Below, one piece after another: positions 12,054-13,992 of a DNA stretch of 13,992 nt. Numbering within the stretch: position 1 is the first letter of the stretch; each line of letters begins with the position of its first letter. The notes below the pieces were generated by a model. The model did no database searches. It saw nothing but the letters and a program-made list of their open reading frames with translations, and was not told the DNA's origin. The stretch is from JAPLVS01 sp043809265. GTDB taxonomy: Archaea > Iainarchaeota > Iainarchaeia > Iainarchaeales > DTGL01. The stretch spans positions 1 through 13,992 of the forward strand of contig JAZDDY010000045.1 of NCBI GenBank assembly GCA_043809265.1. The letters run 5' to 3'. Both the position numbers and the translations under genes were made by a program.

Positions 12054-13979
12054 ATGGGCTTGTCTGAGTGGAGCGAGGAAAAAGGCTTTTTTGCGAAGGG
12101 CAAGCCGAAGAAGGAAGAAGGCCCGAACCCTGACAGCGAATGGGAAAAACTTGAGCAGACACTGCTCAGGAGAAAAGACCAGGCCAATGCAATGGACGAG
12201 CCTGACGGTGCCCTTATTGCGCTTATAAACCAGCTCGATTCGGAAATCAGGGCAAAAAAGCAGGGCAAGGCCGATGAAAAGGCGCTTGAACGCTCAAAGG
12301 AAACACTCGCAATGATTGATGAACGGTTGCATGGAACAGACTGGCCTATGAGGGAACTGCAGAATAAAGTCAGGAAGGCGGCTTCAGGCGAAACCAGGGA
12401 AGCGATGCCTGCCGCCAGAAAAGCACCGGAGGAAACCAAAATGGCTGCAAATTTTGACGTTAAAAAAGAAGAGGAAAATATAAGGAACGCCATGGAGGCA
12501 AAATTGAGAGAAGTTGGGCAGGCCCAAAACGAAGAAGTGTTTGAGGAAGCGGAACCTGAAGAGCTTGAAGCAGCCGGAAGCGCGGAACCGGCGCAGGGAA
12601 AAACAGCGGTTGTGGAAGATGACCTTTTCGAGCCGGAAGAAGCCGAGCAGGGCGGGCCTGAACCATTGGATGAAGCTTCAGAGGAATCCTTCGAGGAAGA
12701 ATTCGAGGAAACAGAAAAACAGGCAAAGGCGGAAAAGAAAGAAAAAGCCGAGCAAATCCAGAAAAAAGAAAAAAAGGACGTGCCGCGCGATTCATTCAAG
12801 GGAACCGTGGACCTCGAAAAAGCGGAATTTTTATACAAAGCGTCAGTAAACCAGCTTCTCAAGGCGCAGCTTGAAAACGGCGCAATCATCCCGACATCAA
12901 GCGAAAAAAGCTATTTGCACATTTATCCGAGGGACCTCGCATTCTGCACCCTTGCGCTTGTGAAAGCCGAAAGGTTTGACGAAGCGCAGAAAGCATTGGA
13001 TTTTGCCTTAAGGCACCAAGACAGGAAAACAGGCTGTTTCCCGCAGAGATGGGATGAGGCAGGAAACAACAACGGCTATAAGCCTGTGCAGCCTGATGCG
13101 ACAGCGCTCGTGCTTTACGCTTTTGCAGAATACGTCCTTGAAAAAAACAACATCGATTTTGCTGAAGTGAACTGGGACCGTGTTGAAAAAGCCATTGATT
13201 TTTTGAATTCTAAAATCGTATCTGACAAAAACCTCGTGTTTACCCAGTCCTCTGTGCATGAATTCCCGCCGATGGAGGAAGGATATGAAATCTGGGCGAA
13301 CGCGGTGTGCTGCGCTGCATTCAGGGAGCTTTCCAAGGTTGCGGAAAAAATAAAGGCGGAATACCTGCCGTTGAGCAAGGAAAACGCCCTGAAGGACTCG
13401 ATGCTCCAGTACCTGTGGAATTCGAGAAAGCAGTGCTTTGTGAAAACCATAAGGTTAAGCGAATCCAGCTCGGTAATGCTCTGGCCTGACGCCTCTGCCC
13501 TCGCGCTTTCTTTCTTCGATGTTTTCGCCCCGAACGACAAAAAAATCGTTTCAACAATAAAATTGCTGGATGAAAAGCTCTGGCACAAATCCTTCGGCGG
13601 AATTTCCAAATTCGGTTCGGTGGAAGGGATTGAAAAAGGCGGTTTCGGGGCAAGCCCGTTCTTCTCGCTCCTGCTCGCGGATTATTACATCAAGGCAGGC
13701 AACAGGGAGAAAGCGGAAAAGTTCCTGAACTGGGTCATCAGCGTGGGCCAGGCCGGCTCGCTGCCTGAGCATGTTTCAACCAAGGAGGATTTCGAGGCGT
13801 TCGTGCTGGATTTCGGGGACGCAGGCCTCCTCAACAGGAACACACTGAAGCAAATCAACAGCGTCAGGGAAAGCGGCGAATTCAAGAACGGCATCGCAAG
13901 GATTACCGACCCGTTCTCGATGGCGCACGCGGCATTCATCCTTGTCTGGAAAAACTACAAGGAAAAATTCCTGAAGTGA
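12054..13979 (+). CDS. GH15-like six-hairpin glycosidase with charged N-terminal extension
   Basis: A 641-residue protein in two parts. Residues 1-250 are highly charged and low in complexity: helix-forming stretches at about 28-110 and 136-160, a Glu-rich run at 160-225, then a Lys/Glu helix (AEKKEKAEQIQKKEKKD). No signal peptide or membrane segment is seen, so it should act in the cytoplasm. Residues about 253-641 look like the alpha/alpha six-barrel of glycoside hydrolase family 15 (glucoamylase, trehalase, dextranase). Signs are YLHIYPRDLAFCTLAL (287-302), CFPQRWDEAGN (328-338), VQPDATALVLYAF (345-357), EGYEIWANAVCC (409-420), the late SLPEHVS (569-575) where GH15 enzymes carry catalytic Glu in LPEQ, and TDPFSMAHAAFI for the usual PLxWSHAxFI. 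It probably hydrolyses an internal alpha-glucan or trehalose-like sugar. Substrate is unproven. GTGGG supports the ATG; 13 bases follow the stop. Confidence 0.85.
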   Translation: MGLSEWSEEKGFFAKGKPKKEEGPNPDSEWEKLEQTLLRRKDQANAMDEPDGALIALINQLDSEIRAKKQGKADEKALERSKETLAMIDERLHGTDWPMRELQNKVRKAASGETREAMPAARKAPEETKMAANFDVKKEEENIRNAMEAKLREVGQAQNEEVFEEAEPEELEAAGSAEPAQGKTAVVEDDLFEPEEAEQGGPEPLDEASEESFEEEFEETEKQAKAEKKEKAEQIQKKEKKDVPRDSFKGTVDLEKAEFLYKASVNQLLKAQLENGAIIPTSSEKSYLHIYPRDLAFCTLALVKAERFDEAQKALDFALRHQDRKTGCFPQRWDEAGNNNGYKPVQPDATALVLYAFAEYVLEKNNIDFAEVNWDRVEKAIDFLNSKIVSDKNLVFTQSSVHEFPPMEEGYEIWANAVCCAAFRELSKVAEKIKAEYLPLSKENALKDSMLQYLWNSRKQCFVKTIRLSESSSVMLWPDASALALSFFDVFAPNDKKIVSTIKLLDEKLWHKSFGGISKFGSVEGIEKGGFGASPFFSLLLADYYIKAGNREKAEKFLNWVISVGQAGSLPEHVSTKEDFEAFVLDFGDAGLLNRNTLKQINSVRESGEFKNGIARITDPFSMAHAAFILVWKNYKEKFLK

Positions 13980-13992
13980 CGCCGAATGCCTT

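Noticed and set aside
12023..12889. 288-codon minus-strand Ser/Phe-rich frame
   Set aside because: It is the antisense of the Glu/Lys-rich extension, and Ser/Phe runs are what GAA/AAA-rich codons give in reverse.

Overview
This window is archaeal chromosomal DNA. The evidence is a RadA recombinase, an archaeal short-form triosephosphate isomerase, a group II geranylgeranylglyceryl phosphate synthase (archaeal ether lipids), a zinc-ribbon RPA-type single-strand DNA-binding protein, an archaeal SRP RNA, and TATA-box promoters about 25 nt upstream of short or absent leaders. The gene set would fit a mid-GC DPANN-type archaeon such as Diapherotrites or Micrarchaeota. That placement is a weak impression, not something the sequence proves.

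Layout. Positions 1-169 (minus) hold the N-terminus of a RelA/SpoT-like HD protein cut by the window edge. Positions 283-2148 (plus) hold tpiA and a four-CBS-domain protein whose C-terminus resembles the ribosome hibernation factor HPF. Positions 2168-2440 (minus) hold the SRP RNA gene, which has no protein-coding content. Positions 2489-2914 (minus) hold a small membrane protein interrupted by an in-frame TAG. Positions 2960-5258 hold kbl (minus) and tdh (plus), a divergent pair that together convert threonine to glycine and acetyl-CoA. Positions 5305-7724 (minus) hold radA and, upstream of it, an RPA-like gene. Positions 7788-9261 (plus) hold a metallo-beta-lactamase-fold hydrolase followed by GGGP synthase. 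Positions 9265-11888 (minus) hold a three-gene run: bifunctional ribD, an NAD-dependent epimerase, and a small protein with a kinase-like HxDxxxxN motif and a TTG start. Positions 12054-13979 (plus) hold a GH15-like glycosidase with a long charged N-terminal extension.

Most genes are housekeeping: glycolysis, lipid, flavin and amino-acid metabolism, recombination and protein targeting. No mobile elements, CRISPR arrays, tRNA genes or defence islands were seen. The items most worth a second look are the amber-interrupted membrane gene beside the SRP RNA, the CBS/HPF-like fusion, the minimal kinase-like protein, and the cytoplasmic GH15-like enzyme with its acidic tail. Several start codons were moved from the longest open frame on the strength of Shine-Dalgarno and TATA spacing; each entry says so.
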